DNA of 40,315 nt from CAZHHH01 sp964532085 (GTDB lineage Bacteria; Bacteroidota; Bacteroidia; Bacteroidales; Marinilabiliaceae): the NCBI GenBank assembly GCA_964532085.1, contig CAZHHH010000009.1:1-40315 (forward strand), read 5' to 3'. Of this stretch, positions 24,204 through 32,792 are shown one piece after another. The notes under the pieces are model-generated. The model did not search any database, was not told the DNA's origin, and saw only the letters and a list, made by a program, of their open reading frames with translations. A program made the translations under genes and the position numbers. Position 1 is the stretch's first letter; every line of letters starts with the position of its first letter.

Positions 24204-24833
24204 TTACTCTTTTATTAATTCAAACTTATATCCTTCTTTTATCAAATATTCTAAAGTCATAGGTAGTGCTTCTTTTAGTCTCTCCCATGCTTTTACAGAG
24301 TCATGAAATACAATAATTGACCCTGGACGAACATGATTTTTAACATTATTGAAAACATCCAATGGTGTAAAATCATCTCGATAATCCATCGACAAAACAT
24401 CCCAACAAACAATTGTAGAAAAATAATTCTTTAGTTTTCTAACATGCCATGGATAAATTATTCCATGAGGAGGACGAAATAGTGATGACTTAATATATTT
24501 AACACTTATCGCAATATCTTTCAAGTAGTTATCAATGCCTACTTTTGAAACAGGATTGTGCGAATAGGTGTGATTTCCAACTCTACAATCCTCGTTCGAC
24601 AATGTTTTATATATTTCTGGATACTTTCGTACATTATCTGCTACACAAAAAAAAGTAGCTTTTGCACCATAACTTTTTATGGTATCCACAACCCAAGGTG
24701 TGATTTCAGGAATTGGTCCATCATCAAATGTAAGATAAACGACTTTTTTATCAGCCTTTTCTCTCCACAAAACATTAGGGTAAAAACTTCTTATAAACGA
24801 CGGTGGTTGAATTGCCCACCTACTTTTATTCAT
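24204..24833 (-). CDS. Polysaccharide deacetylase (NodB domain)
   Basis: A 209-residue carbohydrate esterase 4 domain without extra modules. All metal-site motifs are present: TFDDGP (residues 35-40; Asp37 base and Asp38 metal ligand), NHTYSH (87-92; His88 and His92 metal ligands), and RPPHG (120-124). HDS near the end (FHDSVKAW) supplies the catalytic His. It probably removes N- or O-acetyl groups from a cell-wall or capsular glycan. No signal peptide is visible; the N-terminus MNKSRWAIQPPSFIRSFYPN is amphipathic, so location is uncertain. Its first 8 bases overlap the end of the DUF2723 gene, so the two are translationally coupled. Confidence 0.9.
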   Translation of the reverse strand: MNKSRWAIQPPSFIRSFYPNVLWREKADKKVVYLTFDDGPIPEITPWVVDTIKSYGAKATFFCVADNVRKYPEIYKTLSNEDCRVGNHTYSHNPVSKVGIDNYLKDIAISVKYIKSSLFRPPHGIIYPWHVRKLKNYFSTIVCWDVLSMDYRDDFTPLDVFNNVKNHVRPGSIIVFHDSVKAWERLKEALPMTLEYLIKEGYKFELIKE

Positions 24834-27800
24834 ACAATCCTAATCTATGGAAAATCACATCATATTTTTGATCAATCTCATCTGCAATCTCTTTTCTAGA
24901 AAAATTCGTCAGAGTTTTAAATATCTCTTGATATATAGCCATATTTCTTTGTATTTCTTGCAATCCATAATTTCTTAACCTAGGATTGTGAGTAAAGAAG
25001 TCTAACTCTTGACGATTAAGTTCTGCTAATCCCATAATTACCTCATCACCCTTGTCAAACTCCTCTATTTCATAATACCCCTCAGCTATAAAAAGTGAAA
25101 AATAGTTATGTGGAATTCTACTTGGTGGAAGTTTTTCCATTGTAAAATCTAAAATCTCTAAAGCCCTCTCTTTATCACCTTCTTCAATTAATGCTGTCGC
25201 CAATCTGGTCAAGTTATTTCTAATGTTAATTCCCATTCTCTGGTGGTTTTCATCAAGATATACTCTATCATCATTCCAACCATTAAATAAGAACTTTTGT
25301 GTAACATTTTCATACATTCTATCTGTATCAACATGTCCATACTGGCCATCATTTGAACTATGTGAAACTGGAGTTACTCGATATCCAAATCCTTCAAGTT
25401 GGAAATAATCTTCTAGTCCTGCATAATTCTCACTACCTACTGTAACAGCATAATATATTGGTCTTTCCCAATTGCTTTCTGCAATTAAATCAAGTACCAT
25501 CAACTCATTTTTCAAAATTCTCTCCTTATTTAAATCGAAGTATAGAAGAGAATCAATCATATCATAATTATTTTCAGATACAACTTTATTTTTTATAACC
25601 ACCTCTGCATCAATTGGCAAATAAAACTGCTTAGCTGGAAGATGCTCAATAGTTCCGCTATATCCAGGTATTTGCTTAGTTCGTGGGTCTGTACTTTTTA
25701 AGAATTTAATAGCTTCTCTTAAATCAACAACTCCCTCAACTCTATTAAAAAGATGAACAACATCGTTAGTTCCTGTTTCATATTGCTTTCTTTCAAAAGA
25801 GAATGGAAGAGGCTCTGAATCATAAGCTTTTCGCTTCATTTGGTCAATGTACCAATCTGTTTGCAAATAGCTTAAATTACAAACTCGAACATCAGATCTA
25901 ACCCCCTCTACTTCTTGAATATACCAAAGTGGGAATGTATCATTATCACCATTGGTGAAGATTACTCCATTTTCTCCAACTGTATTTAGATAGTTATATC
26001 CTAAATCTCTTGCGATTGTTCTATGAGAGCGGTCATGGTCATCCCAGTTTTCAGTAGCCATAAGTCCAGGAACAAAAACAAGTGTTAATGCTGCAGCCAG
26101 TGGTGTAGCAATATTTCCTTTAAATACTTTTCGCAATATTTCTACAATACCCAACACGCCTAGTCCAATCCAAATAGCAAAAGCGTAGAATGAACCTGCA
26201 TAAGCATAATCTCGCTCACGTGGCTGATATGGCGTTTGATTTAGATAGATAACAATTGCTAATCCTGTAAAGAAAAAGAGTAGCATAACAACCCAAAAAT
26301 CTCTTTTTCCTTCCCGTCCAGCTCCAAGTTGAAATAGTAATCCTATAATTCCAAGTAGCAACGGAAGCATATAATATTTATTATTTCCCCTATTTTCTTT
26401 CAGATAGTCTGGCAATTTAGATTGATCGCCATACATATAGTTATCTATAAACGAAATTCCTGTAATCCAGTTTCCATGATGAATTTCACCATGGCTTTGA
26501 ATATCATTCTGTCTTCCAGAGAAATTCCACATAAAATATCTGAAATACATAAAGTTGACTTGATAATTTATAAAGAATTTAACATTCTCAATAAATTTTG
26601 GCAATTTAACAGAAGATGGTTGACCAGTTCTATAATCTTCAACAACAACATTTTTTCCTTTAATATTTCCCCAATGTTTATAAGCTTCAATATGTCTATC
26701 TTCTCTACTGTACATTCGAGGGAACAGAGTCGTTGTTTTTGAATCAAATTTATATGTTGGTCTATAATCAACTATCTCATATTTTTTATCTTTTTTGGCA
26801 TAAATTGGTTTTCCTTTGTCGCCATCCATTTTATTCCAATCAAGCGGAGAGTTATAGTATTGGCCAGAAAAAAGTGGTCTATCTCCATACTGCTCACGAT
26901 TTAGATAGTATTGTAGTGAAAAAACATCCTCTGGTGAGTTTTGGTCCATTGTTGGATTTGCTGCAGAACGGATAACAACTGTTGCAAAAGAAGAGTATCC
27001 CATTAAAATAACAGCAATACCTGTAAGGATGGTGTTCATTATCGGCTTGTTCTTCGTATATGTATAGTAAATTCCGTAACAAAGTCCACCGATAAGTAAA
27101 ATTGCATAAACTACAACTCCACTATTAAATGGAAGCCCAAAATTATTTACAAATAATAATTCAAACCATGATGCAATCTTAACTACGCCTGGAATAATTA
27201 TATATAAAATTGATATTAATAACAGACCAGCTATAATTAATGCCTTTATTGTGTTGTTTCTGTTAACCTCATATTTCTTAAAGTAATAAACCATTACAAT
27301 TGCTGGAATAGCTAATAAGTTTAACAGATGGACACCAATTGAAAGTCCCATTAAATAGGCAATCAATATCAACCATCTATTTGAATGCGGTTCGTGAGCT
27401 ACATGTTCCCATTTAAGAATTGCCCAAAAAACAAGAGCTGTGAAAAGTGAAGACATCGCATAGACTTCTCCTTCAACGGCAGAAAACCAGAAAGTATCAG
27501 AGAAGGTATATGCCAATGCGCCTACCATACCAGCTGACAAAACAGCCAAAATTCTCCATGGCTCTGGATTTTCTTGTTTTGAGATAAAAATTCTATGCCC
27601 CAAATGAGTAATTGACCAAAAAAGGAATAAAATTGTAAAAGCACTTGCCAAGGCAGACATTATATTTATTGTAATTGCAACCTGACTAACATCAGCGGCA
27701 AAAAGTGTAAAAAAACGTCCTAACAAGAGGAAAAAAGGTGCACCGGGTGGATGTCCGACTAATAGTTTATTTGATGCTGCGATAAATTCTCCACAATCCC

Positions 27801-27900
27801 AAAAACTAGCGGTTGGCTCCACAGTTGAGATATATACTACAGAGGCAACTAGAAAAGATATCCATCCAAAAATTAAATTTAATCTTGAGTATTTTGGCAT
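24826..27900 (-). CDS. DUF2723 membrane protein, predicted GT-C glycosyltransferase
   Basis: A 1024-residue integral membrane protein of the DUF2723 family (PF11028). The N-terminal half has many membrane helices; the first periplasmic loop EPTASFWDCGEFIAASNKLLVGHPPGAPFF (about residues 28-57) holds acidic Asp35 and Glu38, as in GT-C enzymes. The region from about 520 to 600 has a second membrane set (PLLLGIIGLLFQLGAG on). NYLNTVGENGVIFTNGDNDTFPLWYIQEVEGVRSDVRVCNLSYL is characteristic for this family, and the C-terminus has TPR-like helices (EGDKERALEILDFTMEK). The human member TMEM260 is an O-mannosyltransferase. A role in transferring mannose or another sugar to secreted proteins in this bacterium is inference. 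It begins the four-gene minus-strand unit with purD. Confidence 0.88.
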   Translation of the reverse strand: MPKYSRLNLIFGWISFLVASVVYISTVEPTASFWDCGEFIAASNKLLVGHPPGAPFFLLLGRFFTLFAADVSQVAITINIMSALASAFTILFLFWSITHLGHRIFISKQENPEPWRILAVLSAGMVGALAYTFSDTFWFSAVEGEVYAMSSLFTALVFWAILKWEHVAHEPHSNRWLILIAYLMGLSIGVHLLNLLAIPAIVMVYYFKKYEVNRNNTIKALIIAGLLLISILYIIIPGVVKIASWFELLFVNNFGLPFNSGVVVYAILLIGGLCYGIYYTYTKNKPIMNTILTGIAVILMGYSSFATVVIRSAANPTMDQNSPEDVFSLQYYLNREQYGDRPLFSGQYYNSPLDWNKMDGDKGKPIYAKKDKKYEIVDYRPTYKFDSKTTTLFPRMYSREDRHIEAYKHWGNIKGKNVVVEDYRTGQPSSVKLPKFIENVKFFINYQVNFMYFRYFMWNFSGRQNDIQSHGEIHHGNWITGISFIDNYMYGDQSKLPDYLKENRGNNKYYMLPLLLGIIGLLFQLGAGREGKRDFWVVMLLFFFTGLAIVIYLNQTPYQPRERDYAYAGSFYAFAIWIGLGVLGIVEILRKVFKGNIATPLAAALTLVFVPGLMATENWDDHDRSHRTIARDLGYNYLNTVGENGVIFTNGDNDTFPLWYIQEVEGVRSDVRVCNLSYLQTDWYIDQMKRKAYDSEPLPFSFERKQYETGTNDVVHLFNRVEGVVDLREAIKFLKSTDPRTKQIPGYSGTIEHLPAKQFYLPIDAEVVIKNKVVSENNYDMIDSLLYFDLNKERILKNELMVLDLIAESNWERPIYYAVTVGSENYAGLEDYFQLEGFGYRVTPVSHSSNDGQYGHVDTDRMYENVTQKFLFNGWNDDRVYLDENHQRMGINIRNNLTRLATALIEEGDKERALEILDFTMEKLPPSRIPHNYFSLFIAEGYYEIEEFDKGDEVIMGLAELNRQELDFFTHNPRLRNYGLQEIQRNMAIYQEIFKTLTNFSRKEIADEIDQKYDVIFHRLGLYE

Positions 27901-27949
27901 TTCTACAAGTTTATATTTTGATATTTTATAACATTTTTTTCAACATCGT

Positions 27950-27957
27950 CAAAAATA
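27950..27957 (-). promoter_or_regulatory. Putative -7 element upstream of DUF2723 gene
   Basis: TATTTTTG on the minus strand matches TAnnTTTG exactly, about 50 bases before the start codon; no -33 partner at the right distance. Confidence 0.3.
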
Positions 27958-28188
27958 CAATAAACTTATGATTTTCATAGGATATTGTTTCATTTTTTGA
28001 AAAGTTACCAGATAAAATTAGCTATGCAGAACTTGATTGTAGATTTATAGATTTTCAGGTTCTTTGAATATATATATGATTTTGATAAATTTTCAACTTT
28101 TCAGGTTTTATCGATCACACATAACCTTCTGACTAAATGCCTGATGTATTTGTTCTGAAAGTTTATTATACATTTTCTTTATCTAAAA
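27958..28188. other. Gene-free AT-rich region before tRNA-Gln
   Basis: No coding sequence or repeat is visible. A loose CAGGTT pair occurs (at about 28056 and 28102: TTTCAGGTTCTTT and TTTTCAGGTTTTA). Confidence 0.4.
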
Positions 28189-28221
28189 TTTGGATTATTA
28201 AAATTAAATGTATTATATTTG
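28189..28221 (+). promoter_or_regulatory. Promoter of tRNA-Gln
   Basis: TTTG (28189-28192), a 21-base spacer and TATATTTG (28214-28221) match both Bacteroidota promoter boxes exactly. The tRNA begins about 30 bases downstream. Confidence 0.8.
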
Positions 28222-28251
28222 CACAGCTTTTAAGGAAAAAGCATTAGAGAT

Positions 28252-28322
28252 TGTCCCGTGGTGTAACGGTAGCACAGGTGGTTTTGGTCCATCTAGTCAG
28301 GGTTCAAATCCTTGCGGGACAA
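28252..28322 (+). tRNA. tRNA-Gln, anticodon TTG
   Basis: Acceptor stem TGTCCCG (28252-28258) pairs with CGGGACA (28315-28321), with A as discriminator. The D arm contains AACGGTAGCAC, the anticodon arm is GGTGG-TTTTGGT-CCATC with TTG at positions 34-36, and the T arm is CAGGGTTCAAATCCTTG. CCA is not encoded. Confidence 0.95.
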
Positions 28323-28327
28323 CATTT

Positions 28328-28365
28328 AAAAAGTTCTTATTGATTTATCAGTAAGAACTTTTTTT
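28328..28365 (+). terminator. Intrinsic terminator after tRNA-Gln
   Basis: Stem AAAAAGTTCTTA (28328-28339) with TAAGAACTTTTT (28352-28363) and T tail, starting 5 bases behind the tRNA. Confidence 0.85.
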
Positions 28366-28748
28366 ATGCAATCTACTGAATAGCCTAGCTTACAGCACTA
28401 AAATAATTATCTTTTAAATGACTGTTCAACTTCAAATTATCATTTAGATTGTATCATATTTGTACTAAACTTTTCTCTTAAAGAAATTAAACTCTCTTTT
28501 ATACTAATTCTCACATCAAACAAAACTTGTCTTCATCAGTTCAATACCCAAAATCTGCTAAAAAACACCACAACAAACAATTCATTATGTACGAATTACA
28601 GCTAACTGCTAGTAAGACTAGACAAATAATTACAAAGACTCTAATAACAAACAAGCATATTTTAATATTATTTTAAAACAAAAATTGCACTTATCAGTAT
28701 GAAAATTTGTAATATTACAATATAACAACCTAAGAATAAAACATTAAA
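28366..28748. other. Gene-free region upstream of histidine kinase
   Basis: About 380 AT-rich bases hold no convincing gene. A 29-codon ATG frame at 28587 has no family resemblance and I do not call it. CATATTTG around 28459 is one mismatch from the -7 consensus without a -33 partner. I see no clear promoter for the kinase. Confidence 0.4.
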
Positions 28749-30017
28749 ATGAAATTTAGTCGCATAAAGAAGTGGAAATCTAAAATGATTGGTGAATATT
28801 CCAATATTGACATTTCATGTCGCCTACTTATGCAAGCTCATTTTGCGTTAATAATTATTACACTAGTCTCCTCATTCTTTAATTACATTCTTGATTTAGG
28901 CGTAGTACTATCTATTGTTCTACTAATTACTGCTTTGTTCTATTTTTTTGGATATATCCTCATATATTCAAAGCACAATTTCATGATGTCATTTATTGTT
29001 TTTGTAGTCGTTTCCCTATTCCTTATATTTTATATTTGGATTAACAATGGAGGAATAGATGGAGGAAATTTGCTACTAGTTTATGCATTTTATACAATAC
29101 TGCTTTTTATTAGTAGATCTAAATATGCTATATATATCATTATATTATACATATTAACAACAATGTTGCTGTTTTATATAGAACTAAGTTTCCCTGAATA
29201 TATTGTTGGTTATAAAACAGAGAAACTAAGATATATTGATATAATAATTGTCTCTTATTTACTCTACTTGTTGGCATCACCAATGCTATTATTTGGCAAG
29301 AAATTATTTGAAAAAGCAAAAACCAAGGCAGAGGAATCTGAACGATCAAAAATGGAGTTTTTAGCCAATATTAGCCATGATGTTAGAACTCCTTTAAATG
29401 CGATTATTGGATTTTCAGAATTACTAAACAGTGAAGAAATAAATGAAGCAGATAGAAAAGTTTTTATTCATACCATAAAAACCAATAGTGAAAATCTTCT
29501 ACACATGGTAAACAATATCTTGAATCTATCACAAATAGACTCAGGATTATTAAAAGTTGAAAAGTCTCACTTTAACATAAATAGCTTCATGAATATGATA
29601 TTCCAAACCTATAACCCACTAATGGTTTCTGATTCTGTCAAATTAATAATGAAAAATCAGATTTCTAAAAAGAATATAGAAATAAATAGTGATCAAAACT
29701 TAATCTATCAAGTATTAACCAACTTGCTAAACAACTCACTAAAATTCACTAAAGAAGGTGAAATTATTTTTGGAGTTAAAATGGAAAATGAAATAGTTTT
29801 CTATGTTAAAGATAGTGGCCCTGGAATACCGAAAGAGATGCAGAGTATAATCTTTGATAGATTTAGGCAAGTAAAAAGAGATAACGAGAGTCAGAACAAA
29901 GGCGTAGGTTTAGGATTAGCTATATGCAGTGACATAGTCAAACTTTTAGGAGGTAAAATACTCCTAGAATCTGATGAAATTAACGGAACGACAATTAGTT
30001 TTACAATACCGGTTTAA
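28749..30017 (+). CDS. Membrane sensor histidine kinase (orphan)
   Basis: A 422-residue sensor kinase. About six membrane helices lie between residues 28 and 182, with very short loops, so the sensor is probably the membrane domain itself. A short coiled linker (KKLFEKAKTKAEESERSK) leads to the HisKA domain with the phosphorylated His210 in EFLANISHDVRTPLNAIIGFSELL. The ATPase domain has the N box (YQVLTNLLNNSLKFT), G1 DSGPGIP, the F box region IFDRFRQVKR and G2 GVGLGLAIC. There is no receiver domain and no response regulator gene adjacent, so its partner lies elsewhere. It converges on the GH2 gene with a shared terminator. The stimulus is unknown; a role in polysaccharide sensing is only positional guesswork. 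Confidence 0.92.
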   Translation: MKFSRIKKWKSKMIGEYSNIDISCRLLMQAHFALIIITLVSSFFNYILDLGVVLSIVLLITALFYFFGYILIYSKHNFMMSFIVFVVVSLFLIFYIWINNGGIDGGNLLLVYAFYTILLFISRSKYAIYIIILYILTTMLLFYIELSFPEYIVGYKTEKLRYIDIIIVSYLLYLLASPMLLFGKKLFEKAKTKAEESERSKMEFLANISHDVRTPLNAIIGFSELLNSEEINEADRKVFIHTIKTNSENLLHMVNNILNLSQIDSGLLKVEKSHFNINSFMNMIFQTYNPLMVSDSVKLIMKNQISKKNIEINSDQNLIYQVLTNLLNNSLKFTKEGEIIFGVKMENEIVFYVKDSGPGIPKEMQSIIFDRFRQVKRDNESQNKGVGLGLAICSDIVKLLGGKILLESDEINGTTISFTIPV

Positions 30018-30023
30018 TTAAAT

Positions 30024-30057
30024 AAAAAATGCTGCCCCAATCGAGACAGCATTTTTT
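30024..30057. terminator. Bidirectional terminator between kinase and GH2 gene
   Basis: Stem AAAAAATGCTG (30024-30034) with CAGCATTTTTT (30047-30057) and a 12-base loop; A and T runs suit both strands. Confidence 0.85.
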
Positions 30058-30067
30058 GTTTTTATAA

Positions 30068-32566
30068 CTATTTTGTTTTTATAATAGTTTCTGCATAATC
30101 TAGCCAAGGCGAGGTAAAGCGAACTTTAATATCACCTTCAGCGTCATTTTTAAGCTTTATATAAGCTACCATTCTACCATGAAATACTCTGTGAACATTA
30201 TCTGTATAATCAGTCATGTCAGAGTTATTACTACTTTCAAGTCCTAACAATTCACCATTTTGACTAATGTGACAAGTAACCTCATCATCAGACAACATTA
30301 CTGGAATACCATTTTCGTCAACAACTTGGATTACAACTTGTGCAATTCCATCTTTAGTAATCACTTGCTCTTCTGATATAATTTTTATCTCAGTTGGTCT
30401 GTTAGATGACTTTATCTCATTTGTAGCAATCTCTTTTCCGCTATTGTCCATGCCAACAACTTTCAAGACACCTTTTTCATAAGGAATGTCCCAATATACA
30501 ACTCCACTATCATCATTATAGTCTTGAGTTTTTCCAACTTCTTTACCATTTAATAAAAGTTTAGCTTTTGGAGCATTGGTATAAGCAACAACTCTGATAG
30601 ATTGCCCTTCTGCATAATTCCAAATTGGCCAAGCATCAATAGATGGTCTTCTTTCTACATAATTTGATTCATTATCTGCATCAAGTTGTGACCATACATC
30701 TTGCATTTGATTTCTACTTCCCTTTACAGGCGTAGGATATGTACCAATATATGCCATTGGCTTATCAGCCCAAAGCGATTGTCTAAAATATCCACGAGGT
30801 TTGATAAAGCCTCCAAAATCTAACAGCCCAGAGTAGAAACCTCTAGATGGCCATCTTCCAGATTCTCCTAAATAATCAATTCCTGTCCATAAGAACTGTC
30901 CAAAAATAAACTCTTTATCTCTAACATATTTCCACGGCTCAAGCTCATGTCTATTTTCACTACCATAAATTACTCTATTTGGGTATTTTTTATGGTCGCT
31001 GTCATACATATTTTCAGTATAGTTATATCCAGCAATATCTAAAGCACCAGGATATTCTGTCTCATTTGACATAGCCACTCCAGCAAGTCCAGCAGTAACT
31101 GGTCTATATGGATCATGCTCTTTAGTAACCTTAACTAATCGCTTAGCTATATCACCTAATCGCATTGCATCAGGAGCATCCTTTTTGTATCCTCCAAAAA
31201 TTGGCTGTGTAAATCCTGTATTTTCACCACCATCAAGCACTGGGTGTGAATATGGGTCATTTGGATAATCAACTTCATTTCCAATACTCCAAGCAAAAAT
31301 TGAGATATGATTTCTATCACGCTTTACAACGTCAGCCATGTCAATTTCACCCCACTCTTTAAAGATATCATAAGTACCCTCAAATCCAGGAGTACCAACG
31401 TTCCAGCCACTTAACCATTTACGCTTAGGGAACTCCCACTCATCATATACTTCGTCCATCACAAAGAATCCAAGCTCGTCACATAGCTCATAAAGATCAG
31501 AAGATTGAGGATTGTGACTTGTTCTAATTGCATTTACACCAATCTCTTTAAGATTTAGAAGTCTTCTGTGCCACACTTCACGCGGAACTGCAGCCCCCAA
31601 AACTCCAGCATCATGGTGAATACAAACGCCTTTCATCTTCATCCATTTGCCATTTAGTGCAAATCCTTTGTTTGGATCAAATTTAAAATCTCTAAATCCT
31701 GTTGTAGTAACAGTCTCATCGATTACAGCACCATTTTTAACAATAGATGTTTTAAGTTTATAGAGATTTGGATTCTCTATACTCCATAACTTAGGTGAAC
31801 TTATAGATATTTTCATAGAAACTTTTGAATCTTTGTTAGCATCTACACTTAAATTTTGTCTCTTTCTTGAAATAACTTTTCCGCTAGCATCCATAAGCTC
31901 ATTAACCACAGTCACTTTCTCTTTAGAAGAGCTATTATTCTTAACATCAACACTAATTGCAAGCTCTCCTCTTCTACTATTTGCTACCGTTGGGTATGCA
32001 AAAACTCCCCACTGAGCAATATGTGTCTGGTTTGCATAGACTAAATAAACATCTCGATATATACCAGAACCAGTGTACCACCTTGAATCGGCTTGTTGAC
32101 TATGATCAACCTTTACGGCAATCACATTTTCTTCGCCAAATTTAATGTGCGGTGTAGCGTCATACATAAATGAGATATAACCATTTGGTCTTTTTCCTAA
32201 TAGTTCACCATTTATATATACTTCACTTCTATTATATACACCCTCGAAGTAAATGTAAACCTTTTCATTTTTTCTGGACTCAGGAATAATTTCAGTTTTT
32301 CTATACCAGCCAATTCCTCCTGGTAAATAGCCTTGACAGCTTGCCAATGTAGGGCTTAACTGTTGTTTCACACTCCAGTCGTGCGGTAAATTTACCATCT
32401 GCCATCTGTGGTCATTAAAATTCTTTGCAGAAGCATTTTCAATATTCTGAAGAGTAAATCTCCAGTAATTGTTTAATTTTACAGCTTCTCCAAAACCTGG
32501 CTTTGCAAACAAAACCGTAGCTTGAAGAGCAATCATCATAAAAAATGATAATACTTTAATTCTCAT
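30068..32566 (-). CDS. Secreted glycoside hydrolase family 2 (probable beta-galactosidase)
   Basis: An 832-residue retaining glycosidase with a signal peptide (MRIKVLSFFMMIALQATVLFA). Order: sugar-binding jelly-roll (about 30-185, with PHDWSV and GGIGWYRKT), Ig-like domain (190-295), TIM barrel (300-600), then a DUF4982-like module (LLNGKEVGKTQ) and a further Ig-like domain at the C-terminus. Acid/base Glu431 in FAWSIGNEVDYP and nucleophile Glu537 in VIYGSENRHE are present. Such GH2 enzymes in Bacteroidota act on beta-galactosides, but beta-glucuronide specificity cannot be excluded by eye. It is divergent from a GH51 arabinofuranosidase and 8 kb from the uronate genes, suggesting pectin or arabinogalactan side chains. 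No lipobox is seen, so periplasmic export is likely. Confidence 0.9.
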   Translation of the reverse strand: MRIKVLSFFMMIALQATVLFAKPGFGEAVKLNNYWRFTLQNIENASAKNFNDHRWQMVNLPHDWSVKQQLSPTLASCQGYLPGGIGWYRKTEIIPESRKNEKVYIYFEGVYNRSEVYINGELLGKRPNGYISFMYDATPHIKFGEENVIAVKVDHSQQADSRWYTGSGIYRDVYLVYANQTHIAQWGVFAYPTVANSRRGELAISVDVKNNSSSKEKVTVVNELMDASGKVISRKRQNLSVDANKDSKVSMKISISSPKLWSIENPNLYKLKTSIVKNGAVIDETVTTTGFRDFKFDPNKGFALNGKWMKMKGVCIHHDAGVLGAAVPREVWHRRLLNLKEIGVNAIRTSHNPQSSDLYELCDELGFFVMDEVYDEWEFPKRKWLSGWNVGTPGFEGTYDIFKEWGEIDMADVVKRDRNHISIFAWSIGNEVDYPNDPYSHPVLDGGENTGFTQPIFGGYKKDAPDAMRLGDIAKRLVKVTKEHDPYRPVTAGLAGVAMSNETEYPGALDIAGYNYTENMYDSDHKKYPNRVIYGSENRHELEPWKYVRDKEFIFGQFLWTGIDYLGESGRWPSRGFYSGLLDFGGFIKPRGYFRQSLWADKPMAYIGTYPTPVKGSRNQMQDVWSQLDADNESNYVERRPSIDAWPIWNYAEGQSIRVVAYTNAPKAKLLLNGKEVGKTQDYNDDSGVVYWDIPYEKGVLKVVGMDNSGKEIATNEIKSSNRPTEIKIISEEQVITKDGIAQVVIQVVDENGIPVMLSDDEVTCHISQNGELLGLESSNNSDMTDYTDNVHRVFHGRMVAYIKLKNDAEGDIKVRFTSPWLDYAETIIKTK

Positions 32567-32574
32567 GATTAAAA

Positions 32575-32616
32575 TTGTTTGTTGTTTTCTATAAATTTAA
32601 TTTTTGTTTGTTGTTT
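32575..32616. repeat. Two direct repeats in the GH2 leader
   Basis: TTGTTTGTTGTTT occurs at 32575-32587 and 32604-32616, 29 bases apart, directly upstream of the GH2 start (on its coding strand AAACAACAAACAA twice). It may be a regulator site or a low-complexity leader. Confidence 0.5.
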
Positions 32617-32711
32617 CAAAAGCATATCTACAACAAGTAGACAATTTTTCATATAAGGTAAACTTTTGGGTAATTAAGGTTACAAATCATAAAATAAATA
32701 AATTTTATTAT

Positions 32712-32719
32712 TAGATTTG
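32712..32719 (+). promoter_or_regulatory. Putative -7 element for GH51 gene
   Basis: TAGATTTG matches TAnnTTTG, about 75 bases before the start codon. No TTTG at -33. An inverted repeat TAAACGAGTTTA lies at 32778-32789, just before the ATG, and AACGAGT also occurs at 32721-32727; either could be a regulator site. Confidence 0.35.
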
Positions 32720-32792
32720 TTAACGAGTACTATAAATCCGAGGTAAAAATAAGAAAAACTTAAATAATTTAATAATCTAAACGAGTTTAATT

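Noticed and set aside
28587..28676. 29-codon ATG frame upstream of the histidine kinase
   Set aside because: No family resemblance, no start-site signal, and its length is expected by chance in AT-rich DNA.
32630..32642. CTACAACAAGTAG as an operator
   Set aside because: Only a 4-base arm on each side; not above chance in this AT-rich region.
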